64,000 bases of DNA from Chrysopilus asiliformis (Eukaryota > Arthropoda > Insecta > Diptera > Rhagionidae), in contig OZ035962.1 of NCBI GenBank assembly GCA_964034945.1, positions 97,631,784-97,695,783 on the forward strand, read 5' to 3'. Numbering within the stretch: position 1 is the stretch's first letter; each line of letters opens with the position of its first letter. The translations under genes and the position numbers were made by a program. Shown here in pieces: positions 23,360-36,837 of the stretch. Under the pieces are notes generated by a model that was not told the origin of the DNA, searched no databases, and was given only the letters and a program-made list of their open reading frames with translations.

Positions 23360-26300
23360 TTTTGGAATACAATAAAATTAAATAAGTATTCAAAGAACAT
23401 TTTCATGAAAATCAGTTTTGTTTTGTTTAGCCCAAATTCTCGCAGTTTTAATTTCCTGGATTTAAAGGTGATTTTTTTGCATCTTGGGGTTAGGAACGTA
23501 TCTACCGTGTGAACCGGGGGATGGGAGTATTGCGTAATTGAGGCGTTAAAAGCTAGAGTGGACCAAGTCACATAATCGAGTTTTTGAAACTTTTCCACTT
23601 TTGTACTATTATTGACTGTAAATTTTTGGAAAAAAAAATCTGTGGACTTTATTACTCAATGTTGAATTGTTCTTTTGTGCATCCAAACAATTTTATCTAA
23701 AAACTCACTCGCAATAGTGATTCAAACACAAAAAAATTCATGATTTCGACACGTGGGTTGGTCCACTCTAGCTTTTAACGCCTCAATTGTTGTCTTATGT
23801 TTTCAATTAGCGGTTTTTGTTTCTCTTGTTCTCTTAAGGGGTACATACGAAAACAAAACTTTTTTTTTTATTTTTTTTTTGGACAAATATTTGAGATTTG
23901 ACTAGAATGTTTACATAATAGAGTGTTCATGTTACCGCGACTCTACTGCATGTGCAGCCTGGGATAAATGTGACGTTCTAGCACCACATAAAAAAAAATC
24001 GAAAAATAGCGTGACGAGTGACAAAGTGGCTAGTTGTCAAAATACATAAAATTAGCGTGATGTTTTTTATGATGTTTTTTATGAATTAAGGCGCTATACA
24101 AAACCCAAAATATTTCAATGGCACCTAGTTTTGTATAATTTTTGAAAATATTCTCTGAGAGCCCACCTTTGTGATTAAATTCAAGGTTTTCCAAAATTTA
24201 TCTCAACTTACAAATCACTTCAACCAACCAAAGGAATGAGTAACTAAAAATGTTGGTTAAGGGCACCGTTAAAACATTAATACCTGCACAAGTAAAGATT
24301 TTGCACACATTTAACACGGTTAAGTGGCCAAGCGTTAAAGATGCATCGTTTTCCCATTATTCATGCATTTTCATTTCCATCACTTGTAAACTTTTAATTA
24401 ATGAAAAATTTCATTAGCGCCACTTAAACCGCCGAAGGTATAGACAAGCATTTTAAACTAGATTGGGCAAAAAAGAGACACAATTATCGTCATCATGTGG
24501 ATATCAGATTCAAAGAAATCCAATGACACTAATTGCAATTACTGAAGAGAAATTCAATTGTAGATACATGGATTTAAATTCTAGACTCCATTGTTTCCAA
24601 CCGAACGGGATAATAGATTTCGAAATTGCAGGTAAAATGCATCATAGAGAAGCTCATCTTTCCATATTCACCAAAAGAATTTCGTAATATTTTTCAAATG
24701 GGGACAGAGATCTTTACCAATTTCTCATCATCATAATTTTGTCATTCGTTTAATCAATGAAGTTTCCAATTAACCTAAAAAAAAGTTTCCTCGTTTGATG
24801 CATTTTACCATATTTGAAGATTCCATTCGTGTTGAATCCCTGAATCTCCCTTTACTGCCCCTTTCTGCCTATCAAAAAAAAAAAAAAACCTTATTCAAGT
24901 TTTTGTCGAAATGCGCGTGTTTTGCATCTGCAGATTTATGTTTAATTCAAGAATGGCCGTCTTGTGGCAGAAAATTGCGCGCGCCACTTAAAAACCATGA
25001 ACAATTGGAAAATAAATCACAAAACTGTCGGGACGATTTTATAGACTAATATGCAAAGTGAAGGATTATTATACTCTAAACCTGCCTCAAACTGTATGTG
25101 TTCTGTTTTTCTTATTTTGCCTATAAAACAAAAGAGTTTTCGCTGCAGAGGCGTATTTTTTATACTAAATTTACTCAATGAATTAAAATTCGTATAGATT
25201 CATGTGGTACCAGAAAGATTGCGGCAATCCATTTCATCCAAATGCCGGTTAGGTTTGAAAACTTCCAATTTTTTTATTACAAATTAATTTATAGTTGCAC
25301 CGCATTGGAATATTCTCTGGTTTTGAGCGATTTGAGCTCATTTTGCTAAATCAAGTTGGCCAACAGACTAAAAACGAATTAAAAGCTTGCAAAACCCCTT
25401 GGTTTCCGTTTTAAGAAAAATCGACAAATATTACTGGACTTTTTATACCGAGCTTGTGAGATTTACAACCTACTCTCACCCTAAAAATTCTTCATTTAAC
25501 CCCCCTTATGATCACTGATGCGAATAAATTAATATGCAGAAAAATCTCGAAGAAAACCTTAATAAGGCGGGCCCGATTCGGTCGATCTGGGTGATTTTTA
25601 CAGTGCAGCATATCTCGTCAATAATAAATTTTCTAAAAAAAAACCAGACAAGACAATCAAGTCAAGCATCTCAACATTATAACAGCAGACATTAAAAGCA
25701 AGCATATTATGATCGGTGAAATGGTGCTATTAACAATGTTCGGATAGAGACCACCTTGCATTTTATGCTGATCTCGAGACGATCATGAATTTTCGCAATG
25801 TTGAGCTATGCTAATATTGCCTATTTTTCCATCTCTTGGTGTTATCCATTACAGACTGTATGGCGCAAGCTAGAAATTATAATTTTTTTTCTATTATTCC
25901 TTCATAATAAAAGAGCATTTGTCTTCTTGCATAGGTTTTTTCAAAGACCTGCAACATACTTTATTTTAGCTGCCCACTTTTTTTTTTTTAAAAAAAGCTT
26001 TTCTTTTCGGATTACTTAAATCAATGACTAACAATCAACGGTCGTGATTCGCCTTTCTACCTATTTCCCTGGTTTTGCTTACATTTTTCAATCCTTTTGA
26101 TACCTGTTGCCGGTGAATTTCTTTAGACATCATAAGTTTTTCTTTTCTTTTGCACGTGATAAGAGCAATTGTTGAGTTCACCTCATTTTGCCTACTATGG
26201 CAGGTTTATGATAAATCGCCATGAATCTTGGCCTTAAGTTTGGGGAAGCATAAAATCTGATTATCTTAACGGGTCTTCAACTGATCAGGCAAATCGGGAA

Positions 26301-28300
26301 GTAATTCCATTAAACTGTCTGTCGGCACACAAAGTTGAAAATTTATTAAATTGAGGATTATCTGTACGTACATTGATATAAGTATAAGTTGTTGAAGTCA
26401 AGGAAAATGCTATCGAAAATTATAAATGAAAGTTTAACAGGTCAAATTGATTGTTGGCATTCATTCAACTGTAATCGTAGTATAGTCGACTAGATTCATG
26501 TTCTTGGGTACAGTGGGATAAATTAGGAGAATATTGAATTTTTTCTGATAGGCTTTTATTCAAAACAGGGCCCTATAGTTAAATTTTTCTTTTTTTTTTG
26601 TGTGGCGAAAAATGGCGTTGCATTTTCCGAGTGATATGCGCGCCTAAAGCGAACAACAATTTTTAAAGAAGAAAATGAATATATCCAAAGTAAAGAAACC
26701 ACCCCTCCGATAGAGGTAGAAAAAAACAAAATAAAAAAGTTATTTAAAACTATGAAAAGAAAATATAATTACTTTTCCAAAATGGTCAATTCGACTTTAA
26801 TCGGTTGAGCCGTTTCGGAGTTACAAATATTTAAAGTTTACATGATCTTCACATCGTCAACAGTGATAATCAACAGTGATAATCAACAGTGATAATCATT
26901 TCCAATTAAATCGTGTATAGTTTTTCTTCGCAGAAAACATCCTTACGACGAAAATTCAATTGTTATTTTTCAAATCTTTCATTTAGCAATAAATTAATAT
27001 ATTTTGTGGTAAAAGAGAAAAATGTATAATTTATGTTATCTCATCCACAAAAAAAAAGATAATTTCACAGAAGAACTCCAAAATTGATTACAAGTTTCCA
27101 GTTATTGAATCGTTTATTGAATTACAATCGAATAAAGATAACAATTGTGCAAGGCTCTTATCTAAAAGACATTTTTAAACAATTTAGACATATTAACATT
27201 TAATATGATTATTTTTTAGGTTGGAGACACAAAACTAAGGCTAAGTTTATTTTATTGAAAAAATACTACTGGTTTATTGCTATTTATAGCAGATATCAAA
27301 AGATTTAGGTCTGTTTTCCAAATAAATACAATAATTAAAAAGGAAAGTGGTTTTCCAATGTCGACAAAACTTATGTCAGGTGTTTCGAACGTGTGTTATA
27401 AATTCACTTTCCTCAGATTAGAATTCTTTTTTCGATACGATAAAAACAAATTTCTTAAGTTATAATGTCACCGACTTTTTTCGATTATGATTTTAATTTA
27501 CGATGGCTTGTCCTGATCTTGTTATAAATTTCGTAGTGATAAGTAAAAACATTTTCCAGTCATTCTAATGATTATTAACGAAAGTAACTTTTTTATTCGC
27601 CTTAGTATTTAATAGAAATACTAGAGCCGCATGTATTAATTAGAATTGACGAAATTTTGTGTACACTGATTAAAATTTATCTCTGAAAAGATTTTTATTT
27701 ATTGGTGGTGAGCTTTTGGCTGAATTTAATCATTTTCTTATAATCAGAAATGTCATTTTTGGTAATTCATTTTTCCCCGCATGTTTGTAAGGTTAAACTT
27801 TGATCTGAGATAAGAAGTTTTCGCACGGATTTTTGTAAATTTCTGGGCATTTCTAAAAAAAATAATGAAATAAATTAAGAAAATCCCAGTGTATGCAAAT
27901 AACGACATTTTACTTGTATGACTATGTAATGTGCTTTAATAAAAATAAATATCTTGCAGCTCGTGGATAGCGAAAAATCGATAATTTTGATTGCAAAATT
28001 GAAAAGGGAAATGAAAACAAACTATTTATAAAACTAATATGAATTTTGTCCGACATAGGCAATATTTTATGCTGTTTGAAGAGTACTACAAAATATTATT
28101 TATAATGAGATTATTTAAAAACCCCATTAAAGGAAATCACGTGCATTGGCATTACATTGTTGTAATATGTTATTAAAGAAAGACGTTTGCATAATATAAA
28201 GGTATTTTATACGAAATCAGAAGTGGGATGGAGGATATTGTAATTTCAGTTATTCGTTGCAATGAATTAATGCTTGAGTAGTTTTTCGAGTTGCCCAAAA
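23360..28300. other. long AT-rich stretch, almost featureless
   Basis: Nothing supported except a 14-bp tandem 'caacagtgataat' (three units, 26857-26898). Open frames of up to 84 codons have no recognised content. Confidence 0.45.
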
Positions 28301-28310
28301 AAATGTTTCA

Positions 28311-28381
28311 CATTAGTTTGATTTCATTAGTTTGATTTCATTAGTTTGATATCATTAGTTTGATTTCATTAGTTTGATTTC
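28311..28381 (+). repeat. 15-bp tandem repeat, about 5 units
   Basis: Units 'cattagtttgatttc', one with 'gatatc', directly before the (GTCY)n array. Confidence 0.9.
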
Positions 28382-28525
28382 CGTCTGTCCGTCTGTCCGT
28401 CTGTCTTTCCGTCTTTTTGTCCGTCTGTCTGTCCGTCTGTTTGTCCATCCGTCTGTCCGTCCGTCCGTCTGTTTGTCAGTCCGTCTGTTTGTCCGTCTGT
28501 CTGTCTGTTTGTCCGTCTGTTTGTC

Positions 28526-28560
<35 letters not shown>

Positions 28561-28734
28561 CCGTCTGTCCGTCTGTCCGTCTGTCCGTCTGTCCGTCTGT
28601 CCATCTGTCCGTCTGTCCGTCTGTCCGTCTGTCAGTCCGTCTGTCAGTCCGTCTATCTGTCCGTCCGTCCGTCTGTTTGTCAGTCCGTCTGTCTGTCTGT
28701 TTGTCCGTCTGTTTGTCCGTCTGTTTGTCCATCT

Positions 28735-28768
<34 letters not shown>

Positions 28769-28990
28769 CCGTCTGTCCGTCTGTCTGTCTGTCCGTCTGT
28801 CCGTCTGTCCGTCTGTCCGTCTATCCGTCTGTCCGTCTGTCAGTCCGTCTATCTGTCCGTCCGTCCGTCTGTCCGTCCGTCCGTCTGTTTGTCCGTCCAT
28901 CTGTTTGTCCGTCCATCTGTTTGTCCGTCTGTTTGTCCGTCTGTTTGTCCGTCTGTTTGTCCGTCTGTTTGTCCGTCTGTCTGCCAATCT
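28376..28990 (+). repeat. (GTCY)n satellite of about 610 bp
   Basis: A continuous tetranucleotide array of GTCC, GTCT, GTTT and occasional GTCA units, with higher-order periodicity: blocks around 28440-28560, 28660-28750 and 28830-28900 repeat similar unit orders. Open frames of 210-240 codons on both strands (CLSV..., TDRR...) are translations of this array and not genes. Confidence 0.95.
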
Positions 28991-29470
28991 GTCTGTTCGT
29001 AAACAACATAACTTTTGAAAGAACTTTTATAGTTGCGTTTTTGGTAAGCTATGATCGTAAACGGACATTATCGGATCATTCCTTCAGCCCTCCTCCATGC
29101 AAACAAAACAGTTTTTTGCAAATTTGTCGAAAACGGTGAGTCGTATTGAAAAATTTATAAAGGTAAAATGCGTTTGGAATACGATTTTACGTAATTTATC
29201 TATACATCAAAATCCAATCGGACCAATCTTTCCTTTCTTCCCCATACAAATGGAATACTTTTTTTCTAATTTCTCGAAAACGGTGCATATGATCGAAAAA
29301 TCGATGCAGACGAAATGTGTTTAGAATATGATTTCACATAGCCGTTTCAGACATCAAAATCCAAACGGACCACTCCTTCTCACCTCTCCAACACAAGTTG
29401 ATTTTCTTCTCAAAAATTTTGTTCTGCCCTTGATGATTGGCACCTGAAAATTGTAGTTTTTCTTATGTTT
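28991..29470 (+). repeat. family B repeat, copy 5, body after the satellite
   Basis: Two tandem modules of about 125-130 bp each contain 'ttgaaaaatttataaa(g)gtaaaatg ... catcaaaatccaatcggacca ... ccatacaaatgg'. They are followed by the family end 'gattggcacctgaaaattgtagtttttctta'. The same end occurs at 43850, 53720 and 55920. Confidence 0.65.
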
Positions 29471-29479
29471 TTGTATTGC

Positions 29480-30765
29480 TTTTTGAAATGAATTATTTTA
29501 AAACGCGTACAAAATGTGCAAAAAAACCTTCTAGTCATTTAATTACTACAGATTGTATATGATATTCACCTGCACACATTTACGGATTGCATTGGGTGTG
29601 TTTTTGAATTTGTCAATTCAATCCTCTTAATTGCAACTTTGCAGTTTTTAATTGACGTAAAATCAGGCAATTTGGAAAATAAATAAAAATCACAGACGAC
29701 AGCTTTTCAGAATTTTCAACCGTATTTGGAGTTGAAAGAACAGTTACTGTGATAGCCGTTAGAAGAATAAAAAATAAAATAAAATTTCAGGTGGAAAAAT
29801 ATCCAATTAGCCCTTCTGTGCTAAATTTTTACTCAGTTCAGTCATACTTCACTTCACTCGAATCTTCGCTGAGTCATGAATTGAGGCGGATGGACAGCGA
29901 TAGCACAACAGAATCTACGCTTAGGTAAGGTAGTCAGGTAAAACCTCAAAATTCAGGTAGACCATAATTAAAATTATTGTAAATTGATTGGCCGTCAAAA
30001 TATACTTACATTTGCAGTAAAAAAAAAACTTAAATGTTTTCTTGAAATTGTTGTCTGATGCGATAAAATTATTGATATTGATATGGAAGTTTTTCGTCTT
30101 ATCGATTGGATGGAAAACAGTAGTGAAATTTCTTAATTTTCTTTAAAGAGAGGAAGCCTTACAGCATCATATTCAAGGTATACGAATATCATACTAAGTT
30201 GGATATTATGTTGACTACTTGGTGAATAGTTGATTTAATATATATATATTATAATAAACAGTGTGTATTACTATATGCACCGTGATTCCCACATTCGCTA
30301 TGCTCACGATTCCTTGATTTTTCTTCATTCATGTTTCTAAAGATGTGAATTTTTTTCATTTGCGAAATCGAATATTGCTGCATCTATTTCTTGTATTTTT
30401 AGAAGACAGTCTTTTTTATTTCTTTTTTAAATCTCCTTATGGGATTTTATGCAGCTCTGGGTGACTCTGCCTTTTTTTAAATAAAAAAAATATTATCAAA
30501 TTTTTTGTGAATATGAATTGATGAAGAAATTGCATTTCGATTTTTTTAATGAATGGGCGAAGAGCTTTTATCATTTTAACTAAATGCTTTTTTTAATCAA
30601 TAGCTTTCAAATTTTGAGCTTCTCGGATCTAGAATGCAAAGTTTTGTTTTTCACAATCTATTCTAATTGTGTTGTCAGACTATCAACTTCGACAAAATCG
30701 GACTTTAATTAAATACGGTAAATGCACAATTTTTTTTGGATTTCAACGCAAATTTTTTTTAAAAA
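29480..30765. other. AT-rich DNA without recognised feature
   Basis: No supported feature. Confidence 0.45.
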
Positions 30766-30769
30766 AGGT

Positions 30770-31359
30770 GTGACACCAAATTATTGAAAGATAAATCTAA
30801 TGTTGTAAATGCTTCTAGCAAATGTTTTTTTTATGGTCTATGTTGGAGCTAAACTTCAGGCCAATCGGCTCGGTAGTTTCCCCGCGAAAGGGTAACATAG
30901 AGGAAGAGCTAAGTTTTGATATTACTTTACCCCCTCCCCTTACTCTTCCCTTTACTCCCCCCACCTGTCGGGCTACTTTTTAATGGGTCTATGTTGAGGC
31001 TGGACTTCCGACGAACATCTATGCCAAAATTCAGGCCAATCGGTTCAGTAGCTTCCCCGCGAAAGAGTAACATAGCGCAAAAACTAAGTTTCGAAATCAC
31101 TTTACCCCCTCCCCTTACTCCCCCCACAACTCGCGCTACTTTTCCGTATGCCTATATTGGAACCAGAACTACCACAGACACTCATGCCAAATTTCAAGTC
31201 AATCGGCTCAGCCATTTTTGCGTGAAGGAGGAACAGACAGACAGACACCAACTCATTTTTATATAGTATGATTTAGCACTAATAAAAACATTTACAACAT
31301 TAGATTTATCTTTCAAATACTTACAACATTAGACTTATCTTTCAGTAATTTGGTGTCAC
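30770..31359. mobile_element. TIR-bounded element (590 bp) containing a family D repeat
   Basis: The left end GTGACACCAAATTATTGAAA and the reversed right end GTGACACCAAATTACTGAAA match except one base and continue with 'gataaatctaatgttgtaa', which is tandemly duplicated on the right side. Between them lie 2-3 tandem units of about 165-175 bp of the CT-rich family D repeat ('accccctccccttactcc', 'aatcggttcagtag', 'ttccccgcgaaagagtaaca'). Confidence 0.6.
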
Positions 31360-31614
31360 TGATTCCGAATCTGGCAGTGGTTTGGTTGGGTCAGCTCTAG
31401 TTTTAGAGATACAGAAGGTGGTTTATGATTTGGTTCTTACAATACAATACACTTATGGGTATTAATTTCTAAAGTCCAAATCACTCCAAATTTGGAGCCA
31501 GCAACACAAAAAAAAAAATCAAATATCTACAGCACCAAATTTATTGTCAGATTGTGATCTAAACTTTTCACATCTTAAGAGACATCAAAATTAATTTAAC
31601 ATACATTCATAATA

Positions 31615-31897
31615 CACTCAGAAAAATGTCAGGTCAACTTTTTGTCAGGTTAACTCTGACCTCTAGCTGGCTGACAGAGGTTTCCATTACATGACATTAC
31701 ATCCTCGAAATGCCTATCTAAGGTCAACTCGTGCAGCACCCAAGGCACTACTTCACCTGCTGGTGGCTTAATTTCAGAATTTCTCCGATCACAGGTCAAC
31801 ACAAGTCTTACTTTCCCTCATGCAGGCGAACGCACGCCTGCCCGAGGCCAATTACGCCGTATGTAGGTCGTCGAGTTAGCCTCCATTTTTCTGAGTG
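31615..31897 (+). mobile_element. family A hairpin MITE, copy 4, rearranged
   Basis: TIRs are intact, flanked by TA on the left and TG on the right. The inner hairpin region differs: after 'gacctctagctggctgacag' about 40 bp of other sequence ('ccattacatgacattacatc') replaces the second hairpin arm. It is the most diverged copy. Confidence 0.8.
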
Positions 31898-31938
31898 TGT
31901 TAGGAGTGCTCAGAATAAAAACTCCGTTCTTAAACTAA

Positions 31939-32090
31939 GGGCTGTCCATAAAATATGTCATGGTAAATTTTCGACCCACTGATCCCCTCTTTTCCTTTCA
32001 CGACAAACTTTTTCGGGATTTTTTTATGGAGTTTAGTAGCGCGGTAGAGTCTCCCTCCCCCTAAAAGTGTGACGTATTTTTATTTTACAT
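31939..32090. mobile_element. small inverted-repeat element, 'gggctgtccataaaatatgtca' type
   Basis: The left 'cataaaatatgtca' pairs with the right 'tgacgtatttttattt' imperfectly, and the inner ends carry 'cccctaaaagtgtgac', as also seen at 18140 and 41020-41040. The class is not known. Confidence 0.45.
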
Positions 32091-32099
32091 CGTCGGCAT

Positions 32100-34100
32100 T
32101 TTATTACTTGAGATATAGGGAGGTTTCTTCGTGATCTCTCCAGAGCGGCGAGTCGTAAGGAAAATGTATTAGAAGCAAAATCATGCAAAATATGAATTTG
32201 GCATAATTTCTCAATACATAAAAATCCAATTAAAAATACAAGTTTTCTTTGGAGTGCGTTAATTAAATTGAATTTTCTTCATTCCAAGTAAAAAATCTAA
32301 TTCATTTTCAATTTGTTTCTAATGTAAAATACATAATTATAGTGAATAAAATTGATTTTGTTAGGGAATTTTTCTTAATTTTTTTTTCTTTTCAACATAT
32401 TTTTTTCTTTCAATATTTTTTTTTACTCATATCACTTTGATTTATTGAATTTAATGATAAACATAATATAAACATAATATCATATTAATACGGTCGTTAT
32501 TGGGAACAGATGCTGTGTGATGAATGCGGGCTCTGTGTGCAGTTAATCATTTAAAGTGGCAGCATTTGTACGGAGACGTACAAAGTCGGAGAAATTGAAT
32601 TAAGCATAACGCTGAAATTTAGAATAGTCAATAGACATTCGTATACATTCGATGATACCTTTATTACACATATGAGGGATTTTTTCTTCTTCCTATATGC
32701 TCGTATAGTTTTCAAATCCAGATGGACTTGAAGGAGCGAAATCGAATGGAAAATGATTTGGTATTTTCTTTGAACAGACCTAAAGCTGGTAACAATGCTA
32801 TTCGTGCTTATCGGTATGTATGCTATTAAAACATAGTGTGAGATATGCTCAGCTAAATATATGCAGTATGTACAGCTAGTTGGAGTGGCATAAAAAAACT
32901 GGCTAATTGATTTTGTCACTTTAATGAAAGCAAGCACAATACGGGCTCTGTCGGCTGGCGCTAGTTTTTCATGGCTGTTTTTCTTTTTCTGGGTTTCCCT
33001 ATACTTTCTCAAAGTCGTTGCTTCTTTAATTATTTTCCTCCGACGCGACGCGACATGAGGTTTTTCTACCCTGTGACGAACGGGTAGCGAAAAACACATC
33101 CCACTTAAGTATATTTTACAAAGTCCGATAACAGGGAAAGTTGGAAAATTCATTGACAGGAAATTGTGTCAGCTCTTGCTTTATGCTTAAGAAATTGTCC
33201 ACACAAATACCGTGGAGCATACTCTATATCAATCGATTATTAAGTGTTCATTATAAGAAAATCAGTTCTGAATGAACTGGAATTTCTACAGTTTGGAAAG
33301 AATTGTAGGAAAAGCGATTTACATTATGACGAAATTCATAGCTGAATAAACCATAGTTGAATGAAACCAACAGAAAATTGTTAATGGAAAATGTCCACCT
33401 GTATCTTATAGATATAAAAAAAATGTTTGGGTCATTTGGCTAATGGTTATCGCAATGCGCCATTATAGTATAATGTAACACAATATTATTGTTTTGAAGT
33501 TTTTTTTTATGATTTATTAAAAACAAATTTAACCACTGTCTGACTGGGTGGCGGGCCGAATTGTCACTTTCGAATGACACAGTCAATGAATTGATTACCG
33601 GAAGGTAGAAAAAAGAATCCAACACCACAGCACCACCATTATTGCCATTAAATTTTAGGTTTTGGCTTCGTATTTTTTGTATAAAAATGTTTGTATTTTC
33701 TGTCAAACGACAAATGAAATTTGCAAATTGGCACAATTCTTTGGGTAATTGCAGTCGATGTTTTCCAAACCACAGCGCAATTCAGGTATGAACCATTTGG
33801 TTTCAACAAAATGTAAATAACCACACCAATTTTTTGTTTCTTTTACAATTTCACTTATTTTACCAAGGCTGAAATATTTTCTGGTATTTTTCTTACAATT
33901 TCGTTACTGTTTTAAGCGGTTTGTTAAGCAGGTTAACACGTTTTCTTAAGCAGGTTAACAATTGATCTTTAATATTTTTATAATTCGACATTATTTATGA
34001 TTTATTTATGAAATACATAGCACCAATTTTGGAGTTTTGCCACCCTTATCGTTGGAGTTTTTACTTTCTTATACACAGATCAACACAAAACTTTCCTCTG
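32100..34100. other. AT-rich DNA, no supported gene
   Basis: A 200-codon open frame on the minus strand (32551-33153) has no domain I recognise and an irregular composition, so I do not call it a gene. Confidence 0.4.
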
Positions 34101-34105
34101 CCATA

Positions 34106-34376
34106 CACTCAGAAAAATGGAGGCTAACTCGACGACCTACATACGGCGTAATTGGCCTCGGGCAGGTGCGCGTTCGCCTGCATGTGTGCAAGTAAAACTG
34201 AGTTGACCTGTGGTCGAGAAATTCTGAAATTAAGCCACCAGCAGGTGAAGTAGGGCCTTGGGAGCTGCACGAGTTGACCTTAGATAGGTTAACTCTGACC
34301 GCTAGCTGGCTTACAGAAACCTCTGTAAGGTCAGAGTTAACCTGACAAAAAGTTGACCTGAACATTTTTCTGAGTG
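34106..34376 (-). mobile_element. family A hairpin MITE, copy 5 (271 bp, inverted)
   Basis: TA flanks both sides and the 14-bp TIRs are intact. One base is missing relative to copies 1-3 (within 'gtggtcgagaaat'). Confidence 0.85.
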
Positions 34377-34389
34377 TATCTAGTTTCCA

Positions 34390-34770
34390 AATACGCGTTA
34401 AAAATACGCAAAAATCATAGTTTTCGAGAAATTTTCAAAAAACTATTTTTTCATTGTATGGAAGGTACCCGTTATAGCTAACGTTACTTCTCCAAAAGAT
34501 GGTATAAAACTGCAATTTTCGTTAAACTCATTTATAAAAAATTTCAAGTCGCTAGCTCAACGCGCTCATGAGTTATTTAAGATACTTACAACGGGGTAGG
34601 TGGGCGGTATCGCAAGGATGAGTGGGTTGGTTTTGCGTGTATGAGATGATCGATCTAATGTCACTGGGGCCATCAACCAGAAGGTTCCCGAAGGAACCGC
34701 GGGCGGGTGAGTGAGTCGGTGGTTATCCGAAGGAAACGCGGATTAATGGGTGAGTGAGTAGGTGTGTGGG
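34390..34770 (+). repeat. dispersed repeat related to the foldback element at 48330, followed by a G-rich tandem stretch
   Basis: Shares 'gttatagctaacg(t/a)tac', 'tccaaaag' and 'tcaagtcgctag...gagttatttaagatac' with 49185-49305. Then 34640-34770 carries two degenerate units of 'aaggaaccgcgggcgggtgagtgag'. Confidence 0.5.
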
Positions 34771-34999
34771 ATTTGACTAATTTTAAATCAAATGCTCATT
34801 TTATCGACACATTTGGTATGAAATGACCATCCCATAATAATAACCGAAAAATTGGTGCGAAGTCAATAAACCCAAAGGGACTATAATATCTATAGCAGCG
34901 GAACCAATCACCGTGAACGGACTATAATTAACTTTACAATATATAATATTTAAATGATATAAAATATAATACTGTCAGACGCGGATATTAATAAATGTA

Positions 35000-35128
35000 C
35001 ACTAAAAAAAAAAAATTGGTTATATGGATCAATAAAACGATTGTGAAATTAACAATTTGTCAAAATGACAAAAAATTGTTATATTTACAAGAATAGGAAC
35101 GAGGTTTTTGTTATTATTTTTTTGAGTG
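35000..35128. mobile_element. 129-bp MITE with TA duplication
   Basis: TA at 34998-34999 and 35129-35130. The ends are CACTAAAAAAAA on the left and CACTCAAAAAAA reversed on the right. The terminal CACTCA resembles family A, so the two may share a mobilising transposase (inference). Confidence 0.6.
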
Positions 35129-35174
35129 TACATTCCATTTGATATAAAATTAAATTTATAGAACAACTCAGTTG

Positions 35175-35252
35175 CTAAAAGTCAAAATCCGAACTCAGTG
35201 GCTGAATGTCAGAAAACTAGCCACTCTATCCACCACGCCATCGGTATAGTCG
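35175..35252 (-). repeat. tRNA-related SINE head, second type
   Basis: On the minus strand an A-box-like TGGCGTGGTGG is followed about 35 nt later by a degenerate B-box, AGTTCGGATTT. The tRNA origin is plausible, but the stems are not convincing. Confidence 0.4.
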
Positions 35253-35259
35253 CTATTAA

Positions 35260-36830
35260 CAGTGAATACTAAATGTTTCTCACTAACGAAAATACATTAT
35301 CAATTTGTACGCCTAGAGCCACGCTTCTTGTGAATTCAGAAGTGGGATATTAAGTTTATTTATTGAGAATTCCAAAGAATCTTCTATATTGTTAGCCACA
35401 AAAATCTAGTTAGGTTTAATAATATTTGACTACTATGCTATGAAGACATCAAGAATTCAGAAACGGGATATTTATCTAACTTATTTAACCCATATTATTT
35501 TCAGCTTCCTTATGTGCACGAAAATAGTTCCGCCTGCAGAAATGTCTTAAAATAGTTTTATTATTCACCAATGTCCAAAGTGCACCCACAATAAATTCAC
35601 AAAGCATGTATGTATCTTGAAAACGTGGTATTTGTTCGTATTTAGTTGCGTTTAACCCAGATTTCCAATCAAATATATAAGGTCAGGATTGATATTAACC
35701 CCCATTTATTCAGAGTCACCACATACCTACCAATACGCCTATCGTGTTGACACAAGGATGAAATTTTCTACGTATATTGTATTTTCCTATTCCAGTTGTG
35801 GGTGCACTGTGGTGATATAGCTTTGAAAACAATTTGTTGCTATTTTTCGTGTTTTGTTGAGCAATTTTTTTTAATATACTTCCGCCATCATCAGGGAAAC
35901 CTTAGCGCGCCAGTCGTTTGCAATCAAGTCATATATAGGAATATGATTAGATAATGTTATTAATAGTGCTCGTCGGACTGATACTCTACAATTATCCTAA
36001 ACGCAATATTGCTTTCTTTTGTTAACCTATAAATGGAACTTACATCGCGAAATTGTGTCTCAGTTTCAGATTACATATTGTAATTTATTTTAACTTAGTT
36101 ATTCTCTCAATCGGATTCGAATATTATAATTAATCTAATCTAATATTTTTTTGATTATTGGATTGAACTTTTGCTTTTGTTGTCCCATAAAAACCTCAAT
36201 ATCCAATTAATTTATGTTCACATGGAAAAAAAACTTTTTTTTGTGCACTCGGCGCGTGAAAAATCCAAATCTATAAATTTTTTTTTATCCCATCATAAGA
36301 AGTTTCTTAATTCCGATTTCGATAACATCAAGAACTAAAAATTATGCTCGGCTTTAATTCATCGAAAACCAAATGAACCACAATTTTTTTATATTCGTGT
36401 TACTAGCGAGCCCTTTAACAGACTCCAGAAATTTATCGGTAAAGAGTTAGTAGAAATCAAATCAAACTCCCGTGTTTTTATCGCAGCGTTTTTTTTTACA
36501 GGGATTGGGCATTTACTATAAAATGCAATGGAGTTGGATTGGCATATGTTGGAAGCGTGTTCGAGGATGTGCGGTCAAAATGTAAATTCGAAAAACGCTA
36601 ATGACTTTTGGTAATTCTATCGAAGCAAAACCAAAATTTTGTTGGTCAACTTACAAATATTGGGTAACGTTTATTAAAACGAAAAATTCGTAAATATATT
36701 TTGTTTTATTTCAGAACTAGAATTTGGACCTGGCTTCGCCCGGCTAAAAGCGTGAGTAGAACAAAATCTAAGAAAACAAAATTCAATTGGCAATAAATTA
36801 GATAGAATAAGTTGTCCGTGCTTTTCTTTA
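35260..36830. other. AT-rich DNA without recognised feature
   Basis: No supported feature. Confidence 0.4.
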
Positions 36831-36837
36831 AAATATT

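Noticed and set aside
28355..29139. Open frames of 210-240 codons on both strands
   Set aside because: They are translations of the (GTCY)n array (CLSV and TDRR repeats) in several frames at once, which any stop-free tetranucleotide array produces.
32551..33153. 200-codon minus-strand open frame
   Set aside because: No recognised motif, irregular composition, low-complexity lysine tracts, and no splice or start evidence; likely chance in AT-rich DNA.
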